Assembly (NCBI RefSeq): GCF_004122165.1
Contig: NZ_SBKO01000004.1
Location: 1 to 64,000 of the forward strand
Direction of reading: 5' to 3'
DNA from: Flavobacterium amnicola
GTDB taxonomy: Bacteria; Bacteroidota; Bacteroidia; Flavobacteriales; Flavobacteriaceae
DNA: 64,000 nt
Each line of letters starts with the position of its first letter. The stretch's first letter is position 1. A program made the position numbers and the translations under genes. This document shows, piece after piece, positions 33,762 to 43,014 of this stretch. Below the pieces are notes generated by a model. The model saw nothing but the letters and a program-made list of their open reading frames with translations, did not search any database and had not been told where the DNA came from.

Positions 33762-34334
33762 TTATTCAGTTATTTCAAAATCGGTTACTTCTAAAACTTC
33801 ACCCGCTTTTAAGTGGTGCAAATGTATATTTCCTACTCGAATTCTCACCAATCGAAGCGTGGGAAATCCTACGGCAGCAGTCATTTTTCGTACTTGACGA
33901 AATTTCCCTTCCGTTAAAGCAATAGAAACCCAGCTTGTAGGTCCGTGACGTTCATCTCGGATTCTTCTCCCTTCTCCAATACAATCTGGCAACAGTTCTA
34001 CCAGAAAAGCTTCACAGGGTTTAGTGGTATATCGAATTCCTTTAAAGCCAATTTCCACACCACTTTTCAGTTTTTCTACGGCATCCAATGTAATTACACC
34101 ATCCACCTGAGCATAGTATTCCTTTTGAATGGTTTTACTTCTGACAATTTCACTCATCATTCCGTCGGTAGTTAGTAACAACAAGCCTTCCGAATCCTCG
34201 TCTAATCTACCTATTGCCATAGTTCCTTCTGGAAAATCGTACAATTCTCCTAATTTCTTTTTCGGACGTTTCTTTTCATACACAAACTGACTTAAATAGC
34301 CGTGTGGTTTGTAAAGGATAAAATAACGATGCAT
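33762..34334 (-). CDS. Pseudouridine synthase, RsuA/RluE group
   Basis: The 190-residue enzyme begins YFILYKPHGYLSQF and carries the catalytic motif GRLDEDSEGLLLLTTDG (Asp near residue 44) and GKFRQVRKM. It lacks the N-terminal S4 domain, as in RluE, which modifies U2457 of 23S rRNA. The exact target is inferred from domain content only. Confidence 0.9.
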   Translation of the reverse strand: MHRYFILYKPHGYLSQFVYEKKRPKKKLGELYDFPEGTMAIGRLDEDSEGLLLLTTDGMMSEIVRSKTIQKEYYAQVDGVITLDAVEKLKSGVEIGFKGIRYTTKPCEAFLVELLPDCIGEGRRIRDERHGPTSWVSIALTEGKFRQVRKMTAAVGFPTLRLVRIRVGNIHLHHLKAGEVLEVTDFEITE

Positions 34335-34407
34335 ACTAATTTTTGGTAAAAATACAGTTATTCTGTTATAAACATCCCTAATTTTGTTGCAATAAAATCA
34401 ATGTCAG

Positions 34408-34821
34408 ATGGAAATGCATTTTGAATTAAACGATACCGAGTTTACACAACAATTTGAAAATTGCACACTGGAAGCTTCGCTTTTTAGCCATGAAGCCCAT
34501 TTGAGATTGGCTTGGATTTACATTCGACAATTTGGTTCGGAGGAAGCTATTTCAAACATCAGAAATCAAATTCAACGCTATGCCGCTTCACTTGGTGCGC
34601 ATGATAAATACAATGAAACTGTTACAGTGGCTAGTGTTAAAGCAGTTGCACATTTCATTCGAAAATCTAAAAGTGACACTTTTGCCGCCTTCATTTCAGA
34701 AAATCAGCAATTGAAAACCCATTTCAAACAATTGTTGGCAACGCATTATAGTACTGATATTTTTACTTCAGAAACGGCTAAAACATCTTTTTTAGAAGCC
34801 GAATTGGATCCGTTTGACTAA
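34408..34821 (+). CDS. Conserved hypothetical protein, helical
   Basis: A 137-residue cytosolic protein, all-helical by appearance: SHEAHLRLAWIYIRQFGSEEAI, then AASLGAHDKYNETVTVASVKAVAHFI. Histidines within the helices (SHEAH, GAHDKYNET) are placed like metal ligands. I know no function. It stands alone between two minus-strand units. Confidence 0.75.
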   Translation: MEMHFELNDTEFTQQFENCTLEASLFSHEAHLRLAWIYIRQFGSEEAISNIRNQIQRYAASLGAHDKYNETVTVASVKAVAHFIRKSKSDTFAAFISENQQLKTHFKQLLATHYSTDIFTSETAKTSFLEAELDPFD

Positions 34822-34822
34822 A

Positions 34823-36355
34823 CTATTTTTTACTTTCGGCAATCCATTTTTTCAGTAAAGCATTGATATCCTTTTTAGGATTTTTCAAAATAAAAATAGT
34901 GGTACCATACTCTCGCGCGAGCTTATTTTCAATCGAATCGAAGACAACAGTATTTTTAAATATTTTCTTGCCTAACTCAATCGTTTCCGCTTTATTTTGA
35001 GCTTCTTTTACCCAAATGATGGTTTCGATTTTTTTCTCTAATGGAAACCAATTGATATAATCAGCATTGAAAGAAACCACGTTAACCGATTTGTTTTTTG
35101 AATAAAAATTAACCGCTCCCGCCTGACCATAATTGTCACAAACCATTAGTGTATTTTCGGTATTTCCGATAGTATTTAAAGCTTTGTCTGTTTTTTGAGC
35201 CAATTCTTCCCAACCCAACATATCGGCAAAATCCTGAGGTAAATCGTGTTCTTCGCCATCTTCCCATTCCAACATTCCTAATTTTTGATAGCGTTCTGGA
35301 TGGTTCTTAATGTGCATCGGACTCATATTTGGAAAAGCCAATTGATACATTGGTATAAATAACAAAAGTGGAATCAACACAGCGAATGGCTTAAGATATT
35401 TTTGCCATTTTTTCTGTAAAAGTACTTCTGTATAAACAGCTCCAAAAGCGATGACAATAGGATACAAACCAAGGGCATAATAGGCTTTGGCTTTAAAGAA
35501 AATAAAAATTGCTATGGTGAATACGAATGCCCAAAAGAAAACGCGGTATTCTTTGAAAGGTTTGTATTTCCAAAATCCAATAAATCCGATGATAAGCACA
35601 AAAAAGCAACCGAGAAAAAATAAGATTTGTTCTTTAATAAAATCTGCAATATCCACATTTTCCAACTGGGTTTCTTGAAGTTCTTTCATGTGTCAGATTA
35701 CCGGAAAACCATGTTGAAACTGCCAAAGCAAATTAGGTAATACAATTAATATGGCCGGTAGTAATGCCAAATACAAATGCTTGTTGGTGAATACTTTTCG
35801 ATGTGAGGTTAGTAAAATAGCGGGTAGCAATCCTAAAATCAAGAAAACAATATTGTATTTATTCAGAAAGCCGAAAGCAAAAACTACGCCGGCGACATAC
35901 AACCATTTATTCTTTTCCGTTTGAATATATTGCACGATAGTATAATAAAAGAATGTCCAAAGCAAAATATCCAAACTGTTGGGTTGAAACAGAATGTTCA
36001 TTCGAAGAATAACCGAAAACAAAATCGAAACAGCTCCTAAAATCAAGGCAAATCGATTTCCTTTAAGTACTTCAATGGTTTTCCAAACCACTACCATTGT
36101 CAAAGCACCGAATAAAGCTGGAAAAAACTTCACCCAAAACACCGAATTTCCTAACTGGTACACAATATAGGAAAACCATGCCGTGAGAGGTGGCACGGAG
36201 ACATAACCCCAATCCAAATGCTGACCTTGGTCTAAATGTAGAAATTCATCCCGATGTAAACCATATTCGGATGTAACTAAATGATACTGCAAGCAAAACT
36301 TTAAAAGAACGAACAAAAGCAGTAAAAGCGAATTACTTTGAAAATTTAGTTTCAT
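34823..36355 (-). pseudogene. GT39-type glycosyltransferase split by in-frame TGA
   Basis: Two frames, 36355-35693 and 35689-34823, lie in the same phase and together spell one glycosyltransferase of about 510 codons. The first 220 residues carry the GT39 catalytic loop LHRDEFLHLDQGQHLDWG and several helices up to QHGFPVI. A TGA at 35695-35693 interrupts, then HMKELQETQLENVDIADFIKEQ resumes exactly as in intact relatives. The second half holds the later helices and periplasmic domain. A C-to-T change in an arginine CGA codon would explain it. Each half alone is unlikely to work, so I treat the locus as broken, or as a sequencing error. Confidence 0.82.
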
Positions 36356-36463
36356 TGAAATTAGGTTATTCCTGCAATTTAGGAAATTTTGTAGTATCCT
36401 GAAACAGCAATCCTTTTACCAATTCATTTTATTGTTTACTTTTACATTACAAAATCAAAATCC

Positions 36464-37801
36464 ATGTCGGAAACCATTATTATACTAGCCTCATTTGTTA
36501 TTGCTTTAGCCATTGGAATATTCATTGGAAAAGCTCTTTTCGCCGCCAATTCTAAGTCGGCAACAGCTTCTTTGGAAGAAAAAATCAACGGATTATTGTC
36601 GCAAATCGAACAATTAAAACAACAGTTAGCACAATCCAATTTCGAAAAAGAAACCATTCGTGCCGAGAAAGAATCGCTTGCGATTCAATTGTCTAAAAAA
36701 GAAACCGATTTCGAAAATCTTTGGGAACGCAACAAAGAACAAAAAGAAGAAGTCAATCAGCTACAAGAGAAATTCACCAAGGAATTTGAAAATCTAGCCA
36801 ATAAAATCTTAGAAGAAAAAACCAATAAATTCACCGAACAGAATAAAGAAAACCTCAAAAATATTCTATCTCCGTTACAGGATAAAATTCAGTTGTTTGA
36901 GAAAAAAGTCGAAGACACCCACAAAGAAAGTATTGATTACCACGCAGCTTTGAGACAACAAATTTTAGGTTTAAAAGAAATGAACGCTCAGATGAGCAAA
37001 GAAACCTTAAACTTAACGAAAGCCTTAAAAGGCGATAGTAAAATGCAAGGAAATTGGGGCGAATTGGTCTTAGAACGTGTTTTGGAAAAATCGGGATTGG
37101 AAAAAGGTCGCGAATATGAAGTACAGCAAAGTTTCACAACGGAAGAAGGGAACCGCGTTTTTCCTGATGTCGTGATTAATTTACCCGACGGAAAGAAAAT
37201 GATTGTCGATTCTAAAGTAACCTTAACCGCCTACGAACGCTATATTAACGAAGACGACGAAGAAACAAAAGCGCAATATTTAAAGGAACATGTTATTGCC
37301 ATAAAACGCCATGTAGAACAATTGGGTGACAAAAATTATCAGGATTTATACCAAATTGAAAGTCCTGATTTTGTGTTGTTGTTTATTCCAATGGAACCCG
37401 CATTTGCCTTGGCTTTAAACGAAGACACCACTTTATACAACAAGGCTTTTGAGAAAAATATTGTCATTGTAACTCCTTCCACTTTATTGGCGACTTTAAG
37501 AACCATTGATAGTATGTGGACCAATCAGAAGCAACAAGAAAACGCTTATGAAATTGCACGTCAGGCAGGAGCTCTGTACGATAAATTTGAAGGTTTTGTT
37601 TCTGATTTGATTAAAATTGGTAAAAAAATTGACGAATCGAAATTAGAATATAGTGGCGCGATGAACAAATTAGTGGAAGGCAAAGGAAACCTCATCACCA
37701 GTGTGGAAAAACTAAAAAAGATGGGCGCCAAAGCCAAAAAATCGTTGCCTGAAAGCATTATCAACAGAGCCGAAACAAACGAAAACAACATTTTAAACTA
37801 A
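36464..37801 (+). CDS. rmuC: DNA recombination protein RmuC
   Basis: The 445-residue protein has an N-terminal membrane helix (residues 3-24), a long coiled coil (about 35-200) and the RmuC nuclease-like core: GNWGELVLERVLEKSGL, FPDVVINLPDGKKMIVDSKVTL and FVLLFIPMEPAFA. RmuC limits inverted-repeat recombination in E. coli. Two small genes follow closely, so it may head an operon. Confidence 0.95.
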   Translation: MSETIIILASFVIALAIGIFIGKALFAANSKSATASLEEKINGLLSQIEQLKQQLAQSNFEKETIRAEKESLAIQLSKKETDFENLWERNKEQKEEVNQLQEKFTKEFENLANKILEEKTNKFTEQNKENLKNILSPLQDKIQLFEKKVEDTHKESIDYHAALRQQILGLKEMNAQMSKETLNLTKALKGDSKMQGNWGELVLERVLEKSGLEKGREYEVQQSFTTEEGNRVFPDVVINLPDGKKMIVDSKVTLTAYERYINEDDEETKAQYLKEHVIAIKRHVEQLGDKNYQDLYQIESPDFVLLFIPMEPAFALALNEDTTLYNKAFEKNIVIVTPSTLLATLRTIDSMWTNQKQQENAYEIARQAGALYDKFEGFVSDLIKIGKKIDESKLEYSGAMNKLVEGKGNLITSVEKLKKMGAKAKKSLPESIINRAETNENNILN

Positions 37802-37807
37802 AATATT

Positions 37808-38176
37808 ATGTTACGAAAAATCCTTTTTATTTTTATCACTACCCTATTATTGGGAATTACACTCTATTTTACTTTTTTATATTATGCTACCTATAGCGAA
37901 GGCGATCGTACCGGCGAATTAATCAAATTCAGTAGTAAGGGCTATGTCTTCAAAACGTGGGAAGGGGAAATATCACAAGGTATTTCGGGAGCCCAAATTT
38001 TCAAATTTTCGGTTTTGGACAAAGACCAAAAAGTGATTGACCAGTTAAAAGAATATCAAGGAAAATACGTCAAAGTAACTTATGTTGAGCGCTATAAAAC
38101 ATTCCCTTGGTGGGGTGATACTAATTATTATGTAACCGAAGTTCACTCGGAAAAATCACCACATTTTAATAAATAA
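37808..38176 (+). CDS. Conserved membrane-anchored protein, unknown function
   Basis: The 122-residue protein has one N-terminal membrane helix (residues about 5-27) and a beta-rich domain containing GDRTGELIKFSSKGYVFKTWEGEI and GKYVKVTYVERYKTFPWWGDT. It is widespread in Bacteroidota beside rmuC and has no known role. Six bases follow rmuC. Confidence 0.85.
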   Translation: MLRKILFIFITTLLLGITLYFTFLYYATYSEGDRTGELIKFSSKGYVFKTWEGEISQGISGAQIFKFSVLDKDQKVIDQLKEYQGKYVKVTYVERYKTFPWWGDTNYYVTEVHSEKSPHFNK

Positions 38177-38178
38177 TC

Positions 38179-38727
38179 ATGACAAAGGTTTTTAAAACAG
38201 TCAAATCTTCCAAGGTGGTCATCTCAGAACTGATGTTACCCTCACACACCAATTTTAGTGGTAAAATTCACGGTGGCTATATTTTGTCGTTATTGGACCA
38301 AATTGCTTTTGCTTGTGCTTCCAAATTTTCGGGTAATTACTGTGTAACGGCTTCGGTCGATACGGTCGATTTTTTAAATCCGATTGAAGTTGGAGAATTA
38401 GTGACCATGCGCGCTTCTGTGAACTATGTCGGAAATAGCTCCATGATTGTTGGCATTCGAGTGGAAGCCGAAAACATTCGAACAGGCGTCGTAAAACATT
38501 GTAATTCGAGTTATTTTACCATGGTCGCTAAAAATACAGAAGGAAAAAACGTTCCTGTTCCTGGTTTGATTTTATCCAATTTAGACGAAGTGCGACGTTT
38601 TTACAATTGTATTAAAATGATTGCGGTTAGAAAAGAAAAACAACAACATGAGGAGGAGTTCGATTACAAATCTGAGGAAGCCTTGTCGAATTTGAGCCGT
38701 TATAATGTACAATTGGAAATGTATTAG
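38179..38727 (+). CDS. Acyl-CoA thioesterase, hotdog fold
   Basis: A 182-residue hotdog protein with LPSHTNFSGKIHGGYILSLLDQIAFACASK (helix and catalytic region) and VTASVDTVDFLNPIEVGELVTMRASVNYVG, the YciA/BFIT-like acyl-CoA thioesterase pattern. It hydrolyses acyl-CoA in the cytosol. Two bases separate it from the previous gene, so it probably shares the rmuC transcript. Confidence 0.9.
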   Translation: MTKVFKTVKSSKVVISELMLPSHTNFSGKIHGGYILSLLDQIAFACASKFSGNYCVTASVDTVDFLNPIEVGELVTMRASVNYVGNSSMIVGIRVEAENIRTGVVKHCNSSYFTMVAKNTEGKNVPVPGLILSNLDEVRRFYNCIKMIAVRKEKQQHEEEFDYKSEEALSNLSRYNVQLEMY

Positions 38728-38814
38728 GAGCTAATTCCCGCTGTCCGTTATATCTTTTTCAAACTTTTACAAGTTTAAAAAAGGATACCACTTCCCATCG
38801 GGGCTAAGGCTAGC
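38728..38814 (-). repeat. Dispersed intergenic repeat, copy 1
   Basis: On the minus strand it reads GCTAGCCTTAGCCCCGATGG, GTGGTATCCT, a hairpin (AAACTT/AAGTTT, 38761-38776), AGATATAACGGACAGCGGGA and ends TTAGCTC. I recognise this as a repeat seen in many flavobacterial genomes. It fills the gap between two convergent genes. A related shorter form is at 47051-47118. Confidence 0.6.
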
Positions 38815-38816
38815 AA

Positions 38817-39659
38817 TTAAAATACGCGAACCAAATTAAACCCAAAGAAAATATCGCCTTTCCCCCAATCACCCGTTGAATTGCCTAAAAATCCGGATTC
38901 ATGAATGCCTTGTGAATTGGTAAAATGCATTTGAAAAACGTGTCCGCCCGTTTCAATATCGACACCGACAGATAATGGATTGTGAAAAGTAGACGACGAA
39001 CTTCTATTTAAATGCGGGACATAATCAGCATTGATCGAAACCCTTTTGGACACTTTGTACCTTCCACCAAAGCCTAAAGCAAACTGACTGTTATCTTGGG
39101 CGTTATCAAGCACAAAATTTTCATGAAAGTACGTCGGCGCAAATTCCAACGATAAATTGGTATTGCATTTTTTTGAGATTAAAATTTGACTGACATAAAT
39201 CAATCGGTTGTCAAATTTCATTTTGGGATAATTTTCTTTTTTCAATAAATTATTAATTCCAATACTATTAAAACCCACTATCGTAAAAGGAAAACCAGCT
39301 GTTTTTTGAGAAGTAATTAAATATTTAGCAGAGAAATCATAGGCTTGCTCGCTTCTACCGGCACCTAGTGAAAGTTTATCGGAAATTCCATAAATAAATT
39401 TGATTTGAGTTACTGCATTATCCAAACCAAAAAAACCTTCCAAACCTTGTTTTACTGAAGCGAAGCGATGTGCCACAACAAAATACAATTCCTTTTTTCC
39501 GAGCAGCTTCGTTGATTCTAAATTGACAATCTTTTGGGCTTTAAAAGCTGCTACTACCACCTCATCTGTAGCTACTGAGTCAATCTTGGAGAGTAAATCG
39601 TCTTGAGCTAATGCAAGAGGAGAAAACGCACAAAAAAACAATAGTAAAAAATATTTCAT
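38817..39659 (-). CDS. DUF5777 outer-membrane beta-barrel protein
   Basis: A 280-residue protein with a signal peptide (ending LALAQ) and a barrel made of alternating strands. The pattern KKELYFVVAHRFASVKQGLEGFFGLDNAVTQIKFIYGISDKLSLGAGRS is that of DUF5777. It probably resides in the outer membrane. It is the last gene of ankyrin-DOMON-DUF5777, divergent from cytochrome c and YceI genes that commonly accompany this family. Confidence 0.88.
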   Translation of the reverse strand: MKYFLLLFFCAFSPLALAQDDLLSKIDSVATDEVVVAAFKAQKIVNLESTKLLGKKELYFVVAHRFASVKQGLEGFFGLDNAVTQIKFIYGISDKLSLGAGRSEQAYDFSAKYLITSQKTAGFPFTIVGFNSIGINNLLKKENYPKMKFDNRLIYVSQILISKKCNTNLSLEFAPTYFHENFVLDNAQDNSQFALGFGGRYKVSKRVSINADYVPHLNRSSSSTFHNPLSVGVDIETGGHVFQMHFTNSQGIHESGFLGNSTGDWGKGDIFFGFNLVRVF

Positions 39660-39662
39660 GAA

Positions 39663-40427
39663 CTAGTCGATTACTAAATTTTTAGTGACATTTCCATATT
39701 CTGTTCGCAGCACAATCATATAGGTACCACTGGTTAAACTACCGGTTTCAATTTTATTTTCAGATTGGGTTATCGTTTGCTTTCTGACTACTCTCCCTAA
39801 ATTATCATAAATCTTCATTTCTCCAGTATTCACTTGTTGCGGAAGTTCGATAGTTACATATTCTTTGGAAGGGTTGGGATACATTTTAAAAGCGTCTGGT
39901 TTAAAACCATCTCTACCCAAAGTCAAATTAACAGTTGTTGCACCACAATTACCAGATCCATGATAGCCAATAGTAGTTGATCCTGTTCTACGGGCAAACA
40001 ATATATTCAATGGTTGTGCCGCTAGAGGAAAAGTATAATCGGTTCCTTCTGATGCGACTCTCGGTCTTGTCATCGTAACCGTTCTATTACCTGTAGTTGG
40101 AGTGTTGTTCAGATTAGAAACCAATGTCCAGTTTTGAGTATCTGTTGGAGGAATTACACCTGTACCATTAAAACTTCTATCGGTAATGGCAGTTCCATCA
40201 AAGATAACAACATCTTGACCAACATCATCCATTGTAGTGGCATCAAAACCGATTCCTAGCCAACTGTTGTTCGGTCCCACCAAAGTTACCGTTACGGTGG
40301 TGCTGTTTACATCTATTTTTCCTGAAAAATTGGCAAAAAAAGTCACCGTTCCGGTTGTATAGGTTTGTGCTGACAAACCCGACAGCGTTAAAATATTGAT
40401 GACCAATATTAAAATAAAGTTTTTCAT
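39663..40427 (-). CDS. DOMON-like protein with type IX sorting tail
   Basis: The 254-residue exported protein has a signal peptide (ending LSAQ), a DOMON-like beta sandwich (SWLGIGFDATTMDDVGQDVVIFDG, then YTFPLAAQPLNILFA and TTIGYHGSGNCG) and a T9SS type A tail (FKMYPNPSKEYVTI...SLTSGTYMIVL). DOMON domains bind haem or sugars. The haem option fits the cytochrome c encoded nearby, but ligand residues were not verified. It is surface-exposed or released. Confidence 0.82.
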   Translation of the reverse strand: MKNFILILVINILTLSGLSAQTYTTGTVTFFANFSGKIDVNSTTVTVTLVGPNNSWLGIGFDATTMDDVGQDVVIFDGTAITDRSFNGTGVIPPTDTQNWTLVSNLNNTPTTGNRTVTMTRPRVASEGTDYTFPLAAQPLNILFARRTGSTTIGYHGSGNCGATTVNLTLGRDGFKPDAFKMYPNPSKEYVTIELPQQVNTGEMKIYDNLGRVVRKQTITQSENKIETGSLTSGTYMIVLRTEYGNVTKNLVID

Positions 40428-40428
40428 G

Positions 40429-40947
40429 TTATTTTGCTTTTAAGATTTGTATTAGTTTATCATCATCTGCAAGTATTGCATAATCAATTGCTGAATTGCC
40501 CCTATTGTCTTTATGAGCATTATCCCCTTTGTGTTTTATTAATAAATCAACAATTTCGTATGATTTAAAAATGGAAGCATAAATCAATGCCGTTGAACCG
40601 TTTGCATCAGAAATATTAGGATTTGCTTTATTTTCTAGTAGTAATTTAACTATTGAAACATTTTGTTTTACCGTGGCGGCCATTAATGCTGTTCCCATTC
40701 CAGAAACGTAATTGATATCCTTGACGTTTTTAATCAAGAATTCAGCCACTTCAACATTCCCTTTGTAACACGCTAAAATTAATGGAGAATAGCCATCTTT
40801 GTTTAACGCATTTATACTATTGGGATCACTTTTTATCAATTCTTTTAACTCGGCAACAGTTCCAGATCGTGCCACGTTAAAAACATCATTTTGCGAAAAA
40901 CACTGCAAGGATGCCATCAAAACAATTAGAAGTAAAATTTGTTTCAT
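40429..40947 (-). CDS. Exported ankyrin-repeat protein
   Basis: The 172-residue protein has a signal peptide (ending CFSQ) and four ankyrin repeats: NKDGYSPLILACYKGNVEVAEFLI, GMGTALMAATVKQNVSIVKLLL, DANGSTALIYASIFKSYEIVDLLI and DNRGNSAIDYAILADD. Periplasmic ankyrin proteins of this size often sit next to haem catalases or redox proteins as partners. It starts the three-gene minus-strand operon. Confidence 0.92.
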   Translation of the reverse strand: MKQILLLIVLMASLQCFSQNDVFNVARSGTVAELKELIKSDPNSINALNKDGYSPLILACYKGNVEVAEFLIKNVKDINYVSGMGTALMAATVKQNVSIVKLLLENKANPNISDANGSTALIYASIFKSYEIVDLLIKHKGDNAHKDNRGNSAIDYAILADDDKLIQILKAK

Positions 40948-41103
40948 AAATTCTAGTATTTAAAAATCTAGCAACGTTTCGTTAACCATTCATTTTATGA
41001 ATTAAAACACTCTCAAACAATTGATTAATATCTCAAATTTAACATTTTTTTTAAGCAAAAAAACATTTTTTATTTTAATTTTAACAATTAAATTCATTCT
41101 TTT

Positions 41104-41454
41104 ATGAAAAACATAGTCATTTCAATTTTACTAATAATTATAACTTCTTCATGTACTAATGATAGTGAATCCGATTTGACGCTACCCGCTCCAGTTGTAA
41201 TAAAATATTCTACTGATGTGAAACCCATCATTCAAGCCAATTGCATTGAATGTCATACCAACCCGCCACAAAACGGCGCACCAATGCCATTACTCACTTA
41301 TCAAAATGTACGAGATGCTATTATTGCACGTGGATTGATCAATCGAATTTCCAGTACGGATCCTGGTTTTTTGATGCCTTTTGGAGGAGATCGCTTACCT
41401 CAATCAAAAATTGATTTAATTATAGCTTGGAAAAACAGTAACTATCCTGAATAA
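41104..41454 (+). CDS. Cytochrome c-type lipoprotein
   Basis: The 116-residue lipoprotein (SSC lipobox, C17) contains a single haem c site CIECH (near residues 48-52) and a candidate axial Met in GFLMPFGG. It is a small electron carrier tethered to a membrane facing the periplasm. It is divergent from the ankyrin-DOMON-DUF5777 genes and eight bases before YceI. Confidence 0.9.
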   Translation: MKNIVISILLIIITSSCTNDSESDLTLPAPVVIKYSTDVKPIIQANCIECHTNPPQNGAPMPLLTYQNVRDAIIARGLINRISSTDPGFLMPFGGDRLPQSKIDLIIAWKNSNYPE

Positions 41455-41461
41455 ACACCTG

Positions 41462-42001
41462 ATGAAAAAGTTAATTCCAATCTTATTTTTTATCCTTCCA
41501 TTATTGGGGTTTTCCCAAGACAAAGTACTTACCAAAACCGGCACCGCTATCTTTGAAGCCTCCGTACCTTCTTTCGAAGAAGTAAAAGCCACCAATAAAA
41601 ATTCAGGCTGTGTATTAAATACTAAAACAGGAGAAATTGTTGGATTGGTTTTTATGAAAGGATTTCAATTCCGATTGGCTTTAATGCAAGAACATTTCAA
41701 CGAAAACTACATGGAGAGTGACAAATATCCCAAAGGAGTATTCAAAGGGAAAATTGACAATTTTGATTTCACTCAGTTAACTACTCAAAAACAAGATGTT
41801 ACCATTAGTGGTAATATGGAACTACACGGAAAATCGAAAGAGATTCGCATAGCTGCAAAAATTTCAAAAACGGGAAATACAGTATTTTTAACTTCAAATT
41901 TCGATTTAAATACGGACGACTTTAATATAGAACTTCCACTACTTATCAGAAGCAAAGTAGCCAAAAAAGTCAATGTAACCCTCGAATACAAGCTCCAATA
42001 A
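41462..42001 (+). CDS. YceI family protein
   Basis: The 179-residue protein has a signal peptide (ending LGFSQ) and the lipocalin-like YceI strand pattern: TGTAIFEASVPSFEEVKATN, EHFNENYMESDKYPKGVFKGKI and ISGNMELHGKSKEI. YceI proteins bind polyisoprenoids or quinones in the periplasm. It pairs with the cytochrome gene upstream. Confidence 0.92.
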   Translation: MKKLIPILFFILPLLGFSQDKVLTKTGTAIFEASVPSFEEVKATNKNSGCVLNTKTGEIVGLVFMKGFQFRLALMQEHFNENYMESDKYPKGVFKGKIDNFDFTQLTTQKQDVTISGNMELHGKSKEIRIAAKISKTGNTVFLTSNFDLNTDDFNIELPLLIRSKVAKKVNVTLEYKLQ

Positions 42002-42004
42002 ATC

Positions 42005-42958
42005 TTAAAGCACTACTTCAGTATAGCTATTCAATCGATCAAGATGCAGAAGGGTTTTACTATTATCGTTGTTTTCAAACATCTGTATAAATTTCGCACC
42101 ATATACAATTTCTTTAAAAATATAAGAAGACCTGATGGCCACCGTATTGCTATACATTTCATCAAAAGCTTTTAAATAAATAATTACCTCTCCTTTTTGT
42201 GTCTGAAAATCATTTTTCGTAAAAGCAAACAACGGACTATCTTCTGTAATAGGATGCACCAATGTCCAACTTAAAGTCAACGCATTGATTCTATCGTATT
42301 CCAAATCCAAAGAAAAAAAGCGATTGACCTCGATACCATTTTCTACTACCTTCATCCCTAAAGTCACTTTAGCTTCCGCATCGGTCAAATTCGTATTTTT
42401 ATACGGAGCAATACGAAACATTAATGCTTTTCCCTCTTGAAAAGGAGCGACAATAGCATTTTCTGAAAATTTGATATGCGCTTTGGGCTTGCTAAATCTT
42501 CCGTAAAACAAACCGGTAGCAATAGCAAAACTTAACAGTCCAAACAACGCTTCTACCGAAGCTACAAAACTGGCTAAAAAACCGGTTGGACTGATATGTC
42601 CGTACCCCACTGTTGTAAACGTTTGTGCACTAAAAAAGAAAGCCTGACCAAACTTTTCGATAAAATTATCGGCAGAAATTCCATTAAGGTGCTCCACACC
42701 AATCAAACAATAAATAGAAGCAAATAAAAAATTGACAAGTAAATAAAAAATAAAAATAATGGTCATGAACTTCCAACGTGGAATATTCAGCATCGTGTGG
42801 TACCAGCTAATACTTTCTATAAAACCAATCCCTTCTTTTCTAACATTGGCTGTACCATTTTTATTGATAAAACGTCCTCCGTAACTAGCGGCGTTAGCAC
42901 CAAAACCAGTTTGGTTATCGGCTTTTATTTTTTTATTTACTTTTTTCAAAACTGACAT
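42005..42958 (-). CDS. Inward-rectifier-type potassium channel (KirBac-like)
   Basis: The 317-residue protein has two membrane helices around a pore loop with selectivity filter TTVGYGH, followed by the Kir cytoplasmic immunoglobulin-like domain (AHIKFSENAIVAPFQEGKALMFRIA). The ordering and length match KirBac channels. It conducts K+ across the inner membrane. It is convergent with the YceI gene and divergent from nhaA. Confidence 0.93.
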   Translation of the reverse strand: MSVLKKVNKKIKADNQTGFGANAASYGGRFINKNGTANVRKEGIGFIESISWYHTMLNIPRWKFMTIIFIFYLLVNFLFASIYCLIGVEHLNGISADNFIEKFGQAFFFSAQTFTTVGYGHISPTGFLASFVASVEALFGLLSFAIATGLFYGRFSKPKAHIKFSENAIVAPFQEGKALMFRIAPYKNTNLTDAEAKVTLGMKVVENGIEVNRFFSLDLEYDRINALTLSWTLVHPITEDSPLFAFTKNDFQTQKGEVIIYLKAFDEMYSNTVAIRSSYIFKEIVYGAKFIQMFENNDNSKTLLHLDRLNSYTEVVL

Positions 42959-43014
42959 AATAATTTTTAAGAATGTCGTAAATTTAGAAAATTATTAGCC
43001 ATTATTTTTTATTA

